A DNA stretch of 34,394 nt from Pseudomonadota bacterium. GTDB lineage: Bacteria; Pseudomonadota; Gammaproteobacteria; Burkholderiales; Thiobacillaceae. The translations under genes were made by a program, and so were the position numbers. This document shows positions 30,582 through 34,394 of this stretch, piece by piece (the stretch's first letter is position 1; each line of letters starts with the position of its first letter). The notes below the pieces were generated by a model. That model was not told where the DNA came from, made no database searches, and saw nothing but the letters and a program-made list of their open reading frames with translations. The stretch is from positions 1-34,394 of the forward strand of contig JAUXXW010000082.1 in NCBI GenBank assembly GCA_030684775.1, in the 5' to 3' direction.

Positions 30582-30656
30582 CGTAGGTTGGGCAAAGCGC
30601 AGCGTGCCCAACATCGCGGCGGTTCGTTGGGCACGCTTCGCTTTGCCCAACCTACG
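30582..30656. repeat. 75-bp palindromic REP-like repeat, copy 9
   Basis: Nearly identical to copy 8, with the same loop and orientation. It ends two bases before the ppsR stop codon. Confidence 0.9.
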
Positions 30657-30658
30657 GC

Positions 30659-31471
30659 CTACCCGCTTTTCAGCGATTGCTTGATCAGCGCGGCGATCTC
30701 TTCCACCGAGCGGGCGGAGGAGTCGACGGTGAGTATGCCGGCGTCGTTCATCATCTTTTCCGCGAGCAGCAATTCCGTGCGGCAGGTTTCCAGTGACGAA
30801 TAAGTGCTGTTGGGACGGCGTTCCGAGCGGATCTGTTCGAGGCGTTCCGGTGCCAGGGTGAGGCCGCGCAGCTTGGGCAGATAGGGCAGCAACGAGTTAG
30901 GCAGGCCAGGCTGTTCGAAGTTTTCCGGGGTGAGCGGGTAGTTGGCCACGCGTAGGCCGTACTGCATGGCCATATAGAGCGAAGTGGGGGTTTTGCCGCT
31001 GCGCGACACGCCCACCAGGATGACGTCGGCGCGGTCGTACTTCTCGATACTCAAGCCATCGTCCGCCGCCAGCGCGAAGTTCACCGCGTTGATGCGCGTG
31101 TAGTAATCGCTCTGATCGCCCATGCCATGAAAACGTCCACGCAAGGGTTCCGGCGGATAACCGATTTCGCCCACCATCATGCCCAGGAAGTGGCCGTAGA
31201 TATCCATCACCAAAGCCCCGCAGGCACCCAATGCTGCACGTGCGCCAGGATCGGTCAATGTTGAGTACACAAGTGGCTTCAAGCTGGTGTTTTTCCAGGC
31301 TTCCCGGATTTGCTGCGCTGCAATATTCGCTTTCTCCATATTGTCGATGAAGGGTAGACTCGCCAGCGCGAACGCTTCGTCGGGGAACTGCGAGAGGAGA
31401 CTCTTGCCGATGATCTCGGCGGTGATGCCCGTGTGGTCGGAGACGAAAAAAACCGGTCGTACAGGTGTCAT
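30659..31471 (-). CDS. ppsR: PEP synthase regulatory protein (bifunctional kinase/pyrophosphorylase)
   Basis: Inactivates PEP synthase by ADP-dependent threonine phosphorylation and reactivates it by phosphate-dependent dephosphorylation. The 270-aa protein has the DUF299 features [12 protein letters not shown] at the N-terminus and P-loop [35 protein letters not shown] and a C-terminal SVEEIAALI follow. The ATG at 31471 gives the standard [14 protein letters not shown] start; an upstream ATG at 31525 would add 18 residues. It is divergent from its target ppsA with 46 bp between start codons, the usual regulator-target layout. No good ribosome site is visible for the ATG. The last 67 bp of the gene exist in a second, nonfunctional copy downstream. 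Confidence 0.95.
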   Translation of the reverse strand: MTPVRPVFFVSDHTGITAEIIGKSLLSQFPDEAFALASLPFIDNMEKANIAAQQIREAWKNTSLKPLVYSTLTDPGARAALGACGALVMDIYGHFLGMMVGEIGYPPEPLRGRFHGMGDQSDYYTRINAVNFALAADDGLSIEKYDRADVILVGVSRSGKTPTSLYMAMQYGLRVANYPLTPENFEQPGLPNSLLPYLPKLRGLTLAPERLEQIRSERRPNSTYSSLETCRTELLLAEKMMNDAGILTVDSSARSVEEIAALIKQSLKSG

Positions 31472-31517
31472 GGGGAAGGGCGCTGCGCTTGTGAAAAAAC
31501 GTTCAGAGGATTGGAAG

Positions 31518-33932
<2,415 letters not shown>

Positions 33933-33937
33933 GGAAA

Positions 33938-33989
33938 GTAGGTTGGGTTAGCGGCTCTATCGCGTAACCCAACAACGCGTAACCCAACG
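33938..33989. repeat. GTAGGTTGGGTTAGCG-type repeat
   Basis: GTAGGTTGGGTTAGCG followed by two CGCGTAACCCAAC units. It is a third palindrome family with GTAGGTTGGG ends but different inner arms. It begins six bases after the ppsA stop. Confidence 0.75.
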
Positions 33990-33992
33990 ATT

Positions 33993-34245
33993 CAGTGCCA
34001 AGGCGCGGATGTGCTGTTCCAGCAGCATCAAAGGCGCCATACCGACTTCAGGAAAGGCTGACGACTCGGCAGTTGGGATCATGTCGTGGTCTGGCCCAAG
34101 CCGAAGATTTGTCCGAGCTGGCTGAGCCGCGAGAAATTTGATGCCTTTCCCGAGGCGCTTGAGGTGCGCGAGCCGAAAGTAGGCCACAAGCTGTTGGTGA
34201 CCACCTTGCTGTGCGCCAACCAAGCGCCCAAGAAGGCACGGGGGG
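33993..34245 (+). pseudogene. Fragment of an IS4-family transposase
   Basis: One frame encodes GADVLFQQHQRRHTDFRKG, then an in-frame TGA at 34059-34061. It resumes with RLGSWDHVVVWPKPK, CPSWLSREKFDAFPEALEVR and KVGHKLLVTTLL. These segments match the central region of IS4-type transposases, with one internal stop. The N- and C-terminal parts are missing, so it is not functional. Similarity ends near 34230, where the sequence becomes unrelated. The upstream end is lost near the repeat at 33938-33989. This remnant occupies most of the 462-bp region after ppsA, which holds no intact gene. Confidence 0.75.
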
Positions 34246-34276
34246 AAGTGACTAAAAAACCGCAGTTGAAGCACTC

Positions 34277-34319
34277 GTAGGTGCGATTTTATTCGCACAA
34301 TCAGGGCACCTCGGTGCCC
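34277..34319. repeat. Two small hairpins after the transposase remnant
   Basis: GTGCGA/TCGCAC at 34281-34298 is part of a GTAGGTGCGA...TCGCAC interspersed repeat. GGGCAC-CTCG-GTGCCC at 34304-34319 is a perfect hairpin followed by AAATTT. Confidence 0.6.
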
Positions 34320-34394
34320 AAATTTCGTTGTGTTGCATGTAACGAAGTCATGGTCTAGTCTGGAGTCGCATGTAACAAAATATCGAGAGACTGC
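34320..34394. other. AT-rich window end with a 15-bp direct repeat
   Basis: GTTGCATGTAACGAA (34332-34346) and GTCGCATGTAACAAA (34365-34379) are near-identical and 33 bp apart, three helical turns. Base composition drops to AT-rich compared with the rest. This might be an operator or recombinase site of a gene beyond the window. Confidence 0.35.

Overview
This is a high-GC (by eye above 60%) chromosomal segment of a beta- or gammaproteobacterium. The signs are a class 2 quinone-linked PyrD, SelO, the divergent PpsR/PpsA pair, a PEP-CTERM protein with an exosortase-associated acyltransferase, and an SHP/DHC/cytochrome b cluster. Many intergenic regions carry palindromic REP-like repeats. I see no rRNA, tRNA, CRISPR array or intact mobile element, and I cannot name the genus.

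Layout. 1-6.7 kb: a hybrid sensor kinase, SelO, NnrD, a small acidic Cys-containing protein with its own terminator, and a CheY-like receiver. 6.7-10 kb (minus strand): a GIY-YIG protein, an EF-G-like GTPase and an exosortase-type acyltransferase. 10-14.4 kb: an orphan sucA facing a Glu/Asp symporter. Their 3' ends are tandemly duplicated around two repeat copies. 14.6-21.5 kb (mostly minus strand): a GFA-family protein, a PEP-CTERM trypsin-like protease, a secreted protein of unknown function, a chemoreceptor, ArfB, a zinc-ribbon miniprotein (plus strand), PyrD and a DgcZ-like diguanylate cyclase. 21.7-23.8 kb: an SHP - diheme cytochrome - cytochrome b operon. 24-27.6 kb: a tightly overlapping operon of thermostable-hemolysin-family protein, AMP-ligase-like protein, heme-oxygenase-like diiron protein and SDR. 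27.7-30.4 kb: a periplasmic TPR protein translationally coupled to a QseBC/PmrAB-type two-component system. 30.4-34.4 kb: PpsR and PpsA, divergent, then an IS4-type transposase remnant.

How the parts may work together. A PmrA/QseB-like direct repeat (GTTAAG-N5-TTTAAG) lies just upstream of the SHP operon, and the two-component system encoded 7 kb away is of the class that reads such sites. A weaker site sits at the start of the hemolysin operon. I infer one module in which the two-component system controls a heme-based electron-transfer chain and a small-molecule pathway of unknown product. The four-gene hemolysin operon is the best candidate for an undescribed system.

The second theme is the 75-bp palindrome family. 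It has nine full-length or interrupted copies, three half copies, two loop types and two loop orientations. At two loci the repeat plus the adjacent gene 3' end has been tandemly duplicated, which is evidence of how these repeats remodel convergent gene ends.
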